Shown here: positions 15,542 through 24,230 of the stretch, one piece after another
Position numbering within the stretch: position 1 is the first letter of the stretch
Layout: the number at the start of each line of letters is the position of its first letter
Assembly: GCF_000425225.1 (NCBI RefSeq)
Contig: NZ_AULJ01000020.1
Coordinates: 1 to 64,000 of the forward strand
DNA length: 64,000 nucleotides
Direction of reading: 5' to 3'
Origin: Pontibacillus marinus BH030004 = DSM 16465
GTDB lineage: Bacteria > Bacillota > Bacilli > Bacillales > BH030062
The notes under the pieces: model-generated
Seen by the model: the letters and a program-made list of their open reading frames with translations, nothing else
What the model was told of the DNA's origin: nothing
Database searches by the model: none
Program-made: the position numbers and the translations under genes

Positions 15542-16741
15542 TTATGTTATAAACCCACGCATTCGAATTACTTTTCCATCTACCTCTGGATACATCTCTT
15601 CCATTCCGTTACGTTTATAGAATGAAATAGCTTGGTGGTTATCAGGAGCTACACGTAGATGATATTCGCCTATATGGTGCTTTTTAAAAAATTCCATGGC
15701 ATAATCGTGCAAAACCTTCCCATACCCTCGACCTCTTCTTTCAGGAATAAGATAATAAAGATTAATGTAACCAATCTTTTCTGCTTCAAACTCCTTCACC
15801 TGAAGTTCTAACTGACCTATAGCCTCCCCACTTTCATAAACCATCACAAATCCAGTTGGGAAATCACGAACCTTTCCGCTAACCCATTGCACATAATTCT
15901 CCTCATCGCCAAAATCTCTATCATGACCAAAACTAGCAATAAATGAACCTTTTCGAAATGCCAAAATAGTTTCCCGATGAACGCTTGTATCAATTGTATG
16001 GAAATCAAGTGGTTTAAGGGCTTTTCCTGTACTTATAGCCGTTTCGCTTATAATATAGCTAAGCTTCAATCGATTGACCCACTTTTGAGAATCACTGACT
16101 TCTTTGTTTTCTCCGTTAATATCTTTTAAGTATGCTAAACCATTCACAAGGCGCTCATTGACCTTCATACCGGCAATTCGATGCACAATCATAGGCCATT
16201 CTGCATCTGTCATTGCTGCTTCTGAATACTTTTGGATGTACCTGGAACACTCTCTTGAGAAAGCACAAGTCCCAGCCGTGATATCCATTTGTTGACCTAG
16301 TTCAAGAGAAAATATTTTATTTGTGATATTCTCTGTTTCTCTCCATTCTGTTGGATGAGAATCAAAAGCTTCTTTTGTACGACCTAGTACAAGAAAGTCG
16401 TGATTTGGAATATCTCCTATGACCTCTTTTAACTCTGTTTTATCCTTTTCAATCCATGTTAAAAGCCTGTCAAAATCACAATAATGATAGTAATGGTTAT
16501 CTCCCTCTAGCCCAAACTGAATAACCTCCCTCCTAGCATGAGCCGCTCCTTTTTTAGGTATCACTTTAATATTGAAATGGCTTCGCTCTAATGCTAAGCA
16601 AAGTTCATCATTGGTTTCATTACTGATGGTTATATATAGATTTGAATACAACGCCTCCACTTCACTTTGCAACCTTCTAAACAAGGAAAGGATTTTCCCA
16701 CTAGGATCATGTAAGACTGTTACTAACGCTACATTTTTCAT
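15542..16741 (-). CDS. Glycosyltransferase-like domain fused to a GNAT acetyltransferase
   Basis: A 399-residue two-domain protein. Residues 1 to about 240 look like a GT-A nucleotide-diphospho-sugar fold: ALVTVLHDPSGKIL at the N-terminus, a DFDR motif in YYHYCDFDRLLTW, and DITAGTCAFSRECS. Residues about 260-399 form a GNAT domain with the acetyl-CoA loop PERRGRGYGKVLHDYAMEFF and the typical NHQAISFYKRNGM end. A bifunctional role in modifying a glycan or sugar is inferred; the substrate is unknown. AAGGGGTG precedes the ATG. The next gene upstream ends 13 bp away, so they may share a transcript. Confidence 0.65.
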   Translation of the reverse strand: MKNVALVTVLHDPSGKILSLFRRLQSEVEALYSNLYITISNETNDELCLALERSHFNIKVIPKKGAAHARREVIQFGLEGDNHYYHYCDFDRLLTWIEKDKTELKEVIGDIPNHDFLVLGRTKEAFDSHPTEWRETENITNKIFSLELGQQMDITAGTCAFSRECSRYIQKYSEAAMTDAEWPMIVHRIAGMKVNERLVNGLAYLKDINGENKEVSDSQKWVNRLKLSYIISETAISTGKALKPLDFHTIDTSVHRETILAFRKGSFIASFGHDRDFGDEENYVQWVSGKVRDFPTGFVMVYESGEAIGQLELQVKEFEAEKIGYINLYYLIPERRGRGYGKVLHDYAMEFFKKHHIGEYHLRVAPDNHQAISFYKRNGMEEMYPEVDGKVIRMRGFIT

Positions 16742-16754
16742 CTAATCACCCCTT

Positions 16755-17186
16755 TTAATTTCTACACCATGTTTTGTTCGGAAGCTTTATACGTAGAAGT
16801 TCATCAATTAACCAGAAGAGAAAAAATATAACCATTTCCAGATAAACGAAGGTGAACCCAACATCCCACATACCATCCATATTCAAAAAGATACCCGGGT
16901 AAGAAATTATTCCAAAAACGAGAACGAATAATCCACCAGCAAAAATATGGACAAAACCAGAAAGCAAATAGCGTAGTATACCACTTATAGCATATTTTTT
17001 AGAGACCCATTCAGAAAAAGCCGACACAGGTAACCCATAGAATAATATTGCAGGAATGGTAGATAAGCTAAAAGTAAATAAAACAGCATAATAGCCCATC
17101 CCTCCACGTGGGGTGAAGAAGAAAAACAAAGCAATTGATAATAGAACAAATAAAATAGAAGCCGAACAAAATTTACGCAAAATCAT
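16755..17186 (-). CDS. Small polytopic membrane protein, unknown
   Basis: A 143-residue protein with about four membrane segments, among them ILFVLLSIALFFFF, AVLFTFSLSTIPAILFYG, GFVHIFAGGLFVLVFGI and FVYLEMVIFFLFWLIDELL. I do not recognise a family. GAGGTGG lies 4 nt before the ATG. It precedes the glycosyltransferase/GNAT gene by 13 bp and may be co-transcribed with it. Confidence 0.65.
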   Translation of the reverse strand: MILRKFCSASILFVLLSIALFFFFTPRGGMGYYAVLFTFSLSTIPAILFYGLPVSAFSEWVSKKYAISGILRYLLSGFVHIFAGGLFVLVFGIISYPGIFLNMDGMWDVGFTFVYLEMVIFFLFWLIDELLRIKLPNKTWCRN

Positions 17187-17277
17187 TAAACCACCTCAAT
17201 ATACATCATAAATCTAACTTGAACTCCGATCCCCCTTGTTTCTTGACAATTACAAAAAATCCCTCCATTAAATAAAA

Positions 17278-17308
17278 AAGTCACAGCTCAAAAACGAAAC
17301 TGTGACTT
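17278..17308 (-). terminator. Terminator of M14 carboxypeptidase gene
   Basis: AAGTCACAG pairs with CTGTGACTT, followed on the minus strand by a T-run. Confidence 0.8.
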
Positions 17309-17320
17309 CATAATGAATTC

Positions 17321-18838
17321 TTATTGAGTTGTAAACTGCATTTGTACTGGTTTTTTCATTACCTTCCCATCAGGAGCTTGAATCTCTTTTACGTAGATGG
17401 TATATGACCGACCAGATTCATAGTTTCCTTTTGGAGGTTTAATTTCCACACGGTTGCCGTTAATCACAAAATCCTGTAATGCAACTTTTTGGTTCTGCTC
17501 ATTTAAAACATAAATATTATCTTGATGAATTGACTCCTTATCGACGTCCGTAGCAAAAGTAACGGTCCAAGCATGATCAGTCTTTATACCTTGCTTCGAT
17601 TTCATATTCGTGAAGTACTGAAGATCATGGAAAATGTCTTTTAAACTAGTGTCTTTAACAGAACAAGAATCCCCGCACTTCTGATACCAACTATATAATT
17701 CTACCGTTTGTTCTAACGATAACCCTAACTTTCTTTGGGCATTTTGTGCTTGTTTATACAGGGTTTCATTTGAGTTTGGTAACAACGCATCTTTTACAGC
17801 ACCATCTACAAATAACGCCTTTTCGCGATCCTTTGTTTGTGTATTCTTATTACTAACATTACTCGCTTCTGCTGCCATCGCTAACCCGGCATGTTTGTTT
17901 CGTCTCCAAATCTCAGAGAACTGATCGGGTTTCACTTCCGTTTCACCGACGTAATAGCCAAGTTCAGGGGTAATGCCAGGCTTATCAAACACCCCATTGA
18001 TCCAATCAGTATAACCCGCTCCTGAGTTTGTGTGAACCATTTGATATCCGGCTAAGGTTGCATACTTTTCAGTGATAGCGCGGTCACGCTCAAGATCAGC
18101 AGAATCAACACCAAAATTCCAGTAAAGAACTCTACCAGCTGTATGATAGGCAAGCGATAAATCAGGGTGAATAATATGTGTGATGTCGCGCATCACCTTA
18201 GCCTCTTCGGCTTCAAATGGTTTTGTTCCTTTATAGTTTCTCCAATTCGGGTCAGGATGAGCGTTATGAGCGGTTTCCCACCCAACAGGATACTGGCGAT
18301 TTAAATCAATACCTTGAGCATTCGCCTTCCATCGCTTAAAGTTTGTACTTCCTTCATTCATTTGAATCAATTGTTCGTGCACACTACTAGGAAAAGCATC
18401 CAGACCAACCTGCTGAAGGGTAACACCATCTGGATTCACCATAGGAACGAACCATATGGTTGTTTTATGTAAGAGTTCTTTTACATTATAGCCACCAAGA
18501 CTACTATTTGTGTTATAAGCACTTGCGTATGTATCAATCATTTTCATATTGAGCGTTGTGGTAATCCATTCACGAGCATGATGAGAGCCATTATAAAAGG
18601 CATTTGCTTTACCAAAGCCTAACTTCACTAAATATAACTCCCTATTATAAGGTGTTTCCCCAATGGAATATACTTCAACAAGATCACCATATTGCTCATC
18701 CAGTTCTACCAAATCTTCTTTCATTTTGGCATATGTATAAGTTTGGTAAGGTTGAATATTTTGCTTTGCCAGTATTTCCTGTACAGGCGTAAGAAACATA
18801 AGTGTAAATACAGTGATGATTATCGATATTCTTTTCAT
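17321..18838 (-). CDS. Secreted M14 zinc carboxypeptidase with C-terminal Ig-like domain
   Basis: A 505-residue exported protein. Residues 1 to about 24 are a signal peptide (basic MKRISII, hydrophobic core, AKQ end). The M14 domain follows: zinc ligands His and Glu in GSHHAREW, then GIDLNRQYP, zinc His in SLAYHTAGRV, and the catalytic Glu in PGITPELGYYVG. After a linker, roughly the last 90 residues (WTVTFATDVDKESIHQDNI to the end) read as a SbsA/Big_5-type Ig-like domain, often wall- or matrix-associated. It likely releases C-terminal residues from extracellular peptides. AGGAGG precedes the ATG. It stands alone. Confidence 0.85.
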   Translation of the reverse strand: MKRISIIITVFTLMFLTPVQEILAKQNIQPYQTYTYAKMKEDLVELDEQYGDLVEVYSIGETPYNRELYLVKLGFGKANAFYNGSHHAREWITTTLNMKMIDTYASAYNTNSSLGGYNVKELLHKTTIWFVPMVNPDGVTLQQVGLDAFPSSVHEQLIQMNEGSTNFKRWKANAQGIDLNRQYPVGWETAHNAHPDPNWRNYKGTKPFEAEEAKVMRDITHIIHPDLSLAYHTAGRVLYWNFGVDSADLERDRAITEKYATLAGYQMVHTNSGAGYTDWINGVFDKPGITPELGYYVGETEVKPDQFSEIWRRNKHAGLAMAAEASNVSNKNTQTKDREKALFVDGAVKDALLPNSNETLYKQAQNAQRKLGLSLEQTVELYSWYQKCGDSCSVKDTSLKDIFHDLQYFTNMKSKQGIKTDHAWTVTFATDVDKESIHQDNIYVLNEQNQKVALQDFVINGNRVEIKPPKGNYESGRSYTIYVKEIQAPDGKVMKKPVQMQFTTQ

Positions 18839-19091
18839 ATGGACCTCCTAGCTGTTCTCTTATATCCGTTTCAATTAATGCTTAAACCTAACGTGAAACG
18901 AATGGTTGTTTTAAATCTATCAAAGGTCCTAGTTTTTAAACAGAAGCGAAAGTACTTACTTATTTCAAAGTTTTATAGATTTCAAAAACTATGCTCAAGA
19001 TAGATGACCTATTTATTTTGAATAATAAGGAATTTATAGTGATGTAACCCTCGTCATTCATTATGTAAATGAAGCTTCTTTCAGCATCTCT
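18839..19091. other. Intergenic stretch, no gene seen
   Basis: 253 bp of AT-rich sequence between the carboxypeptidase gene and the small Cys-rich gene. I found neither a convincing ORF nor a clear promoter pair. Confidence 0.5.
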
Positions 19092-19268
19092 TTACTTTTG
19101 ACGTTCTTTTTCGATTAACCTTTTCACATTTTCTTTCGGTGCCCAACAATTAAACTTCCAAGTGGGATCTGTCTCATATCCCAATCTGGAACAAAACCGT
19201 TTCACCCCTTCTTCAGTGCGTTCTACTTTAAAATGGATACACGTTGCACAGCAGTGAAAATCCTTCAA
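19092..19268 (-). CDS. Small Cys-rich protein, probably metal-binding
   Basis: A 58-residue protein with five cysteines arranged as CCATC, FCSRLGYET and FNCWAP. The pattern suggests a small zinc or iron-sulfur site rather than a random ORF. No known family can be named. The TTG at 19268 is six nt after GAGGG; a TTG two codons earlier overlaps that RBS. It lies 26 bp downstream of a small membrane-protein gene and is probably co-transcribed with it. Confidence 0.55.
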   Translation of the reverse strand: MKDFHCCATCIHFKVERTEEGVKRFCSRLGYETDPTWKFNCWAPKENVKRLIEKERQK

Positions 19269-19294
19269 ATTCAACCCTCACTTTTACATACGAA

Positions 19295-19564
19295 TTAGAG
19301 ATTCAATCGGAACAACAACAGAAGGACTCCCCCATAAAATAATAATACTAGAAAAGCGATTAATAAGAATGGAAAACCTACTACATTTGTAATGATTGCG
19401 GATACACATGCTAATAGCCAACCACCAATTAAACTAATTAACAGTTTAATCTTATTTGTTCCAGTAACTTCACCTTCTTGAACCTCTGCAATTTTATACG
19501 CAATATACACCATAATCAGAAGCGGAATGGTAAGAAAAATGGCTTCCGTTTGAACATACATCAT
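19295..19564 (-). CDS. Small membrane protein, three segments
   Basis: An 89-residue hydrophobic protein with segments AIFLTIPLLIMVYIAY, IKLLISLIGGWLLACVSAII and FPFLLIAFLVLLFYGG, and a short basic/acidic loop EVQEGEVTGTNK. Function and family are unknown. AGGAGGGGAG sits 6 nt before the ATG pair at 19564, which fixes the start; the open frame above it is just the RBS region. Confidence 0.6.
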   Translation of the reverse strand: MMYVQTEAIFLTIPLLIMVYIAYKIAEVQEGEVTGTNKIKLLISLIGGWLLACVSAIITNVVGFPFLLIAFLVLLFYGGVLLLLFRLNL

Positions 19565-19684
19565 ACACTTCTCCCCTCCTCTCACCTCTTATAATGGTAA
19601 CCTTTTCCTGAAATATTGTCAGTACATTTTATTAAGATACAAGCCTATTTTTTTGTGATAAATACCCATTCATAGGCTAACGTG

Positions 19685-19693
19685 CATAGAATA
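19685..19693 (+). promoter_or_regulatory. SigK-like -10 box before the Gly/Tyr-rich gene
   Basis: CATAGAATA fits the SigK -10 pattern CATANNNTA. No good AC -35 dinucleotide occurs at 16-17 bp, so this is a partial match. Confidence 0.35.
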
Positions 19694-19725
19694 AACTGTA
19701 ATGAATGGAATCAGGAGGAGATTAA

Positions 19726-20031
19726 ATGCATTATTTTAATCAAACATCTTATGAACCTGTAAGAACAGAATTGGATGAACGTCTTGAGCACAATGAAGAG
19801 GATCAACGTGTATTTTATGGAGGTTTCGGCCGACGTCCATACTACGGTGGATTCGGTCGACGACCATTTTATGGAGGGTATGGGTTTGGCGGTCCGTTTT
19901 TCGGCGGAGTATTAGGAGGTCTTTTAGGAAGCGCATTATACGCACCATTCTACAGACCTTATTACCCATATTATTATCCGTACTACCCTCCATATTACGG
20001 ACCTTATAATCCTTATGGTTACTGGTACTAA
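19726..20031 (+). CDS. Gly/Tyr/Pro-rich protein, probable spore coat component
   Basis: A 101-residue protein. The first 30 residues are polar and acidic; the middle repeats YGGFGRRP and FYGGYGFGG; the end is a run of Tyr-Pro (PYYPYYYPYYPP...GYWY). Gly/Tyr-rich low-complexity tails like this are common in Bacillus spore coat and other insoluble structural proteins, where Tyr can be cross-linked. Coat assignment is an inference supported by a SigK-like -10 box. AGGAGGAG precedes the ATG and a strong terminator follows, so it is a single-gene unit. Confidence 0.6.
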   Translation: MHYFNQTSYEPVRTELDERLEHNEEDQRVFYGGFGRRPYYGGFGRRPFYGGYGFGGPFFGGVLGGLLGSALYAPFYRPYYPYYYPYYPPYYGPYNPYGYWY

Positions 20032-20032
20032 A

Positions 20033-20068
20033 AATGATGTAGCGTCTCTTAGGACGCTACATCATTTT
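20033..20068 (+). terminator. Terminator of Gly/Tyr-rich gene
   Basis: AATGATGTAGCGTC pairs with GACGCTACATCATT around a short loop, then TT. It probably works in both directions. Confidence 0.8.
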
Positions 20069-20074
20069 CGTTTT

Positions 20075-20560
20075 CTACCATACAAAAGAGCTCAGTAAAA
20101 ACCAGATAATAATGAAGGTTTGAATAAATAACTTCGCTACAGTCCCACCAAGGAATCCAATTAATGCCCCAAGTGAAGACTTAAAAGCTTCTTCCATCTC
20201 ACGCTTTTGGACAAGCTCGGTCATAAGGACAAGTATAAAAGGAACAATAATGACACCAAACGGCGGGAATACAAAAGATCCTGCAATAACACCTACACCA
20301 GCCATTCGCTCTCCCCATTTTGACCCACCATAGTGTTTAACTGCCTTACTGTTAATAATAATATCGGAAATTACCAATATAAACGTAAGGACAGCCATAG
20401 TTAGCCAAAACCAAAGTGATAATTCCTCTGAATTAATTCCAAACTGATACGTCAGCAACCCAATCCATAAAAATAATGGACTTGGAAGTACTGGATATAT
20501 AAGACCTATGTAACTAACAATAAAACTTGCTATTATAATAATCCATAATACAAAATCCAT
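20075..20560 (-). CDS. DUF456 membrane protein (YqgC-like)
   Basis: A 161-residue integral membrane protein with the DUF456 pattern: an N-terminal Gly-rich hairpin around LIYPVLPSPLFLWIGLL, a basic loop KHYGGSKWGERMAGVGVIAGS, then FPPFGVIIVPF and GALIGFLGGTVAKL. The family is widespread and of unknown function. GGAGATTTAAGG precedes the ATG. The upstream pabBC gene ends 14 bp away on the same strand, so it is probably the last gene of the pab transcript. Confidence 0.8.
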   Translation of the reverse strand: MDFVLWIIIIASFIVSYIGLIYPVLPSPLFLWIGLLTYQFGINSEELSLWFWLTMAVLTFILVISDIIINSKAVKHYGGSKWGERMAGVGVIAGSFVFPPFGVIIVPFILVLMTELVQKREMEEAFKSSLGALIGFLGGTVAKLFIQTFIIIWFLLSSFVW

Positions 20561-20574
20561 TCCTTAAATCTCCT

Positions 20575-22320
20575 TTACTTTAAAGTAACTTCCACCCAAC
20601 CTCTGACAGCATTTATCATCCATACTTTATTACAGTTTTTCAGATCATGTTTGTATAAGACTCGCTCTTGAATAATTCCTCTATCAAGTAACTTCTCTCT
20701 AAACGTTCCAGCTAACAACCCTGAATTCACAGGTGGGGTTAACATAGTCCCGTTCATTTCTAAAACCACATTCCCAATAATAAATTCCGTAATCTCTTCT
20801 CGTTCGTTCCATAACAATACAGAGGTTGGATTAGATAACTCCGAGGTTTTATGGTTGTTATATACAGCACGATGAGTGGTTTTATGGTAAAGGAAAGGAT
20901 CAGAAGAATCCACTGCCTGTTTAGCTAATACCGCTTCCATATGCTCAATGTTATTTTTTATTTCACTTACTTGAGTTTCAATAGTGCCATCTTCGGACAT
21001 TAACAAACGCACTTTATATTCCCCATGTGGATAGTCTTCAGCTATTTGGTTTAACTCCTGTTCAATAAAGTCCTTACCAAACTTATAACCGAAATACATA
21101 GCACTTTGATCTAATCTGTTCAAATGCCGACTCCCTAATGGGTAGGTTTGATTTTCTAATTTCATAGTCTCTAAAAGTTGAAAAGAAGGGCGATTTTCCG
21201 TTAATAGTTTAGCCTTTGTTTGAAGTTCTTCATATTCCCCCTTACTTGTTGAATCCCACGTCACACCGCCTCCAGTACCGTATTCCGCCTGATGGTTGTT
21301 ATGATTCATCCAAACAGTACGAATCGGAACATTAAAGACCGCATCCTTTTCAGGGGTAATATAACCAATTGCACCACAATACACTTCCCTCGGTGAGGTT
21401 TCAAGTTCTGCTATGTATTCCATGGTTTTGATTTTAGGAGCACCTGTTATAGAACCACAAGGAAATAACGCCTGAAACCAATCATAAATGGACTTTTCTG
21501 TATCCACATCAGCTTGAATGGTAGAAGTCATTTGATGAACTGTAGGATACGTCTCTATTTCAAATAAACGAGGGACTTTTACCGTACCGGACTGTGCCAT
21601 ACGCCCAAGATCATTCCTCAAGAGATCTACAATCATCAAGTTTTCTGCACGGTTTTTTTCTGAGTGATAAAGGTCATTAGCAAGATATTCATCTTCCTCG
21701 AACCACCTTCCACGCTTTGAAGTACCTTTCATCGGCTTCGTTGTAATGATGTTCCCTTTTTTCCGGAAAAAGAGTTCTGGAGAAGCTGAAAGAATGGAGT
21801 ACTCACCAATATCTAAAAACGCACAGTAAGAAGAGTTTTGATTTCGGGATAAATGCTTGTAAAAAGCAAAAGGTTCCCCTTCAAATTGAGCCCTCATTCT
21901 CGTCGTGTAATTAATCTGATACGTATCTCCTTTTTCAATGCCCTGTCGAATACGTTGCATATCGCTTTGGTATGATTCGTAATCTGTTTCAATACTCCAC
22001 TCTGAAGTATTAAACATATCTTCTTTTTTTTCTGGTTCACGTTTAGCAGGCTCCTCGAATACCCCGAACCACACAAGAGGCATCTCATTTCCCTGTTTAC
22101 TCACTTGATAAGCAGCATCAAACGCAGGCGCAGCTTCATAAGCTACATACCCAGCCACATAGTAGCCCTGCTTTATCGCCTTTTCTAATTCTATAAAAAC
22201 ATTCTCTATTTCATCTAATTGTTGCGTTTGAATCACCTTCAAAGGATCCTCAAAAAGCAAAGGATTCTTATTCCCCTTTTCATCAGCATATTCAAAATAA
22301 AGATTAGGAGACGAACTCAT
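20575..22320 (-). CDS. Aminodeoxychorismate synthase component I fused to aminodeoxychorismate lyase
   Basis: A 581-residue fusion. Residues about 100-370 are the chorismate-binding PabB/TrpE domain (KGDTYQINYTTRM, TKPMKGTSKRGR, PCGSITGAPKIKTMEYI, GAIGYITP). From about residue 380 a class IV aminotransferase-like PabC domain follows; the PLP lysine is probably that in YHKTTHRAVYNN. Together with PabA it converts chorismate to 4-aminobenzoate plus pyruvate for folate. Its ATG overlaps the pabA stop by 4 nt, so translation is coupled. PabB-PabC fusions are known in several lineages; B. subtilis has them separate. Confidence 0.85.
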   Translation of the reverse strand: MSSSPNLYFEYADEKGNKNPLLFEDPLKVIQTQQLDEIENVFIELEKAIKQGYYVAGYVAYEAAPAFDAAYQVSKQGNEMPLVWFGVFEEPAKREPEKKEDMFNTSEWSIETDYESYQSDMQRIRQGIEKGDTYQINYTTRMRAQFEGEPFAFYKHLSRNQNSSYCAFLDIGEYSILSASPELFFRKKGNIITTKPMKGTSKRGRWFEEDEYLANDLYHSEKNRAENLMIVDLLRNDLGRMAQSGTVKVPRLFEIETYPTVHQMTSTIQADVDTEKSIYDWFQALFPCGSITGAPKIKTMEYIAELETSPREVYCGAIGYITPEKDAVFNVPIRTVWMNHNNHQAEYGTGGGVTWDSTSKGEYEELQTKAKLLTENRPSFQLLETMKLENQTYPLGSRHLNRLDQSAMYFGYKFGKDFIEQELNQIAEDYPHGEYKVRLLMSEDGTIETQVSEIKNNIEHMEAVLAKQAVDSSDPFLYHKTTHRAVYNNHKTSELSNPTSVLLWNEREEITEFIIGNVVLEMNGTMLTPPVNSGLLAGTFREKLLDRGIIQERVLYKHDLKNCNKVWMINAVRGWVEVTLK

Positions 22321-22919
22321 CTCTCCACCTTCTTTCGTATGAAATCCAAATCTTTTCCCTTCATATTAGAGAAGAAATTCTGGAGCATATGAAAGCCATG
22401 CTCAGTAAGAATCGATTCTGGATGGAATTGGATCCCTTCAATGGGATAAGTATTGTGTCGCACAGCCATCACAGCTCCATCCTCGGATCTAGCCGTAACC
22501 TTCAAGCTTGAGGGTAATGTTGTGGCAACAAGGGAATGGTATCGGGTAACTGTGGTAGGGTTTGGTATATCACGAAAGATCGTTTGACCATCATGCGTAA
22601 CTTTTGCAGTCTTACCATGCACCGGCTGTTCCCCTTTTTGAACTTTTCCACCTAACCACTCTACAATCACCTGATGACCTAAACAGATCCCTAGTATCGG
22701 AATCTTTTGATAAAATTGTTCCAGAACATCTTTACTTATTCCTGATTCAGTAGGATTACCAGGTCCTGGTGAAAGAACAATAGCTTTCGGGGATAACTTT
22801 TCTATGTCTTTTACTGTCACTTGGTCATGACGAAACACAAGCACTTCCCCTGCAATTTCTGTTATATATTGATATAAATTATAAGTAAACGAATCATAAT
22901 GATCGATGATGACAATCAT
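22317..22919 (-). CDS. pabA: Aminodeoxychorismate/anthranilate synthase glutamine amidotransferase
   Basis: A 200-residue class I glutamine amidotransferase. The nucleophile is in GICLGHQVIVEWLGG, and the His-Glu of the triad is in GIQFHPESILTEHG. It also has SPGPGNPTESG. It supplies ammonia to the synthase component encoded next. Such subunits can serve both p-aminobenzoate and tryptophan pathways; no trp gene is nearby, so folate is the safer call. The ATG at 22919 starts MIVIIDHYDSFTYN, the classical N-terminus. Confidence 0.9.
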   Translation of the reverse strand: MIVIIDHYDSFTYNLYQYITEIAGEVLVFRHDQVTVKDIEKLSPKAIVLSPGPGNPTESGISKDVLEQFYQKIPILGICLGHQVIVEWLGGKVQKGEQPVHGKTAKVTHDGQTIFRDIPNPTTVTRYHSLVATTLPSSLKVTARSEDGAVMAVRHNTYPIEGIQFHPESILTEHGFHMLQNFFSNMKGKDLDFIRKKVER

Positions 22920-23008
22920 GTGTAGCACCACTTCTCTATATAGAATCCGCTTTTCATTATAGCAAGAATTTCGATATACGGCACAATTAAGATAGGAGTA
23001 TACCTTGT

Positions 23009-24163
23009 ATGTTGTATTTATTCATTCTACTAACGCTATTTTGGCTTATAGCTTTTGTCGATGGATGGATCGGAATGAGATCTCTACATCCGTTAACAAG
23101 GCGTTCAAGACCAAAAAGGAGTTCACGATTATCTGTTATTATTGCAGCCAAAGATGAAGAACAGTCTATTCAAAACACGATTCGGTCTCTCAGTTCTCAA
23201 CAAGGTGTAGAATTTGAGATCATTGCAGTTAATGATCGATCTAATGATAGAACTGGTGAAATATTAAATACCTTACAAGAGGAACTTAAACCTTTAAAAG
23301 TTATCCACGTCGAACATCTCCCTTCAGGGTGGCTTGGAAAAAACCATGCTTTACAAAAAGGATACGAAGCTTCAACTGGTGAGTATTTACTTTTCACAGA
23401 TGGAGATGTGGAATTTAATCAGCATGCACTATTAAACTCTATGGCTTTTTTAGAAGAACAACAGGCTGATCATGTAACTGTAGCTACAGACCTGAAAGCA
23501 AATTCATTTTGGTTAAAAGCATTTATTGCCTACTTCTTATTTGGTTTTGGTTTCTTTAAACGTCCTTGGACGGCAAATAATGATAGGTCTAATAAAGGTG
23601 GAATGGGAATTGGTGCCTTTCAGCTTCTTTCTCAACAAGTCTATCAAGACATTGGTACACACGCGGCGTTTCCGCTAAGGCCAGATGATGATTTACATTT
23701 GGGACAGACCATTAAATCGCACGGATATAAACAAAGACTTGCTACTGGTTTTCAACAGATATCGGTAGAATGGTATCCATCATTAAAAGATGCCATAAAA
23801 GGATTAGAAAAGAACACATTTGCAGGACTTTATTACTCCTATTTCATGGCTTTATTTGCCATTATAGGTACTTTTATTTCACAGGTTTTACCTTTTTTGA
23901 TCCTCATAACAAGCGATGGTTTATTACAAGCTATTGCAGCCTTCGATGTATTATTAATGGTTGGCTTATTTGCACTCACGACAAGAAAAATGTCTACCTA
24001 CTCCCCTTTTCTCAGCTTCCTTTTACCAGTAACTGCTTCCATCTTCATTTACGCCACTGTTAAAGCAGTTTGGCTCACCTACAAAAGAGGCGGCATCATG
24101 TGGAGAGGAACCTTTTATTCAATAAAGGAGTTAAAGAAAAAACGAAATAAGCATCAAAGCTGA
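23009..24163 (+). CDS. Membrane-associated family 2 glycosyltransferase
   Basis: A 384-residue GT2 protein. It has an N-terminal membrane anchor (residues about 2-20), then the GT-A domain: LSVIIAAKDEEQSIQNTIRS, the AVNDRSNDRTG strand, DGDVEF as the DxD motif, and LRPDDDLHLGQTIK as the acceptor-side acidic motif. Three to four C-terminal membrane segments start near YYSYFMALFAIIGTFIS. It resembles the CrtQ/HpnI-like group that glycosylates lipids or carotenoids; the substrate cannot be assigned. It is divergent from pabA and monocistronic. Confidence 0.75.
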   Translation: MLYLFILLTLFWLIAFVDGWIGMRSLHPLTRRSRPKRSSRLSVIIAAKDEEQSIQNTIRSLSSQQGVEFEIIAVNDRSNDRTGEILNTLQEELKPLKVIHVEHLPSGWLGKNHALQKGYEASTGEYLLFTDGDVEFNQHALLNSMAFLEEQQADHVTVATDLKANSFWLKAFIAYFLFGFGFFKRPWTANNDRSNKGGMGIGAFQLLSQQVYQDIGTHAAFPLRPDDDLHLGQTIKSHGYKQRLATGFQQISVEWYPSLKDAIKGLEKNTFAGLYYSYFMALFAIIGTFISQVLPFLILITSDGLLQAIAAFDVLLMVGLFALTTRKMSTYSPFLSFLLPVTASIFIYATVKAVWLTYKRGGIMWRGTFYSIKELKKKRNKHQS

Positions 24164-24230
24164 AGATCAAATGACTATATGAGAAAATAGAAAAGATTGA
24201 AGAGAGAAAGAACGAGGAGGAAGAAACCAT

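Noticed and set aside
15542-16741. Plain GNAT acetyltransferase
   Set aside because: The GNAT fold accounts only for the last 140 residues; the first 240 carry their own conserved-looking features with a DxD-type motif.
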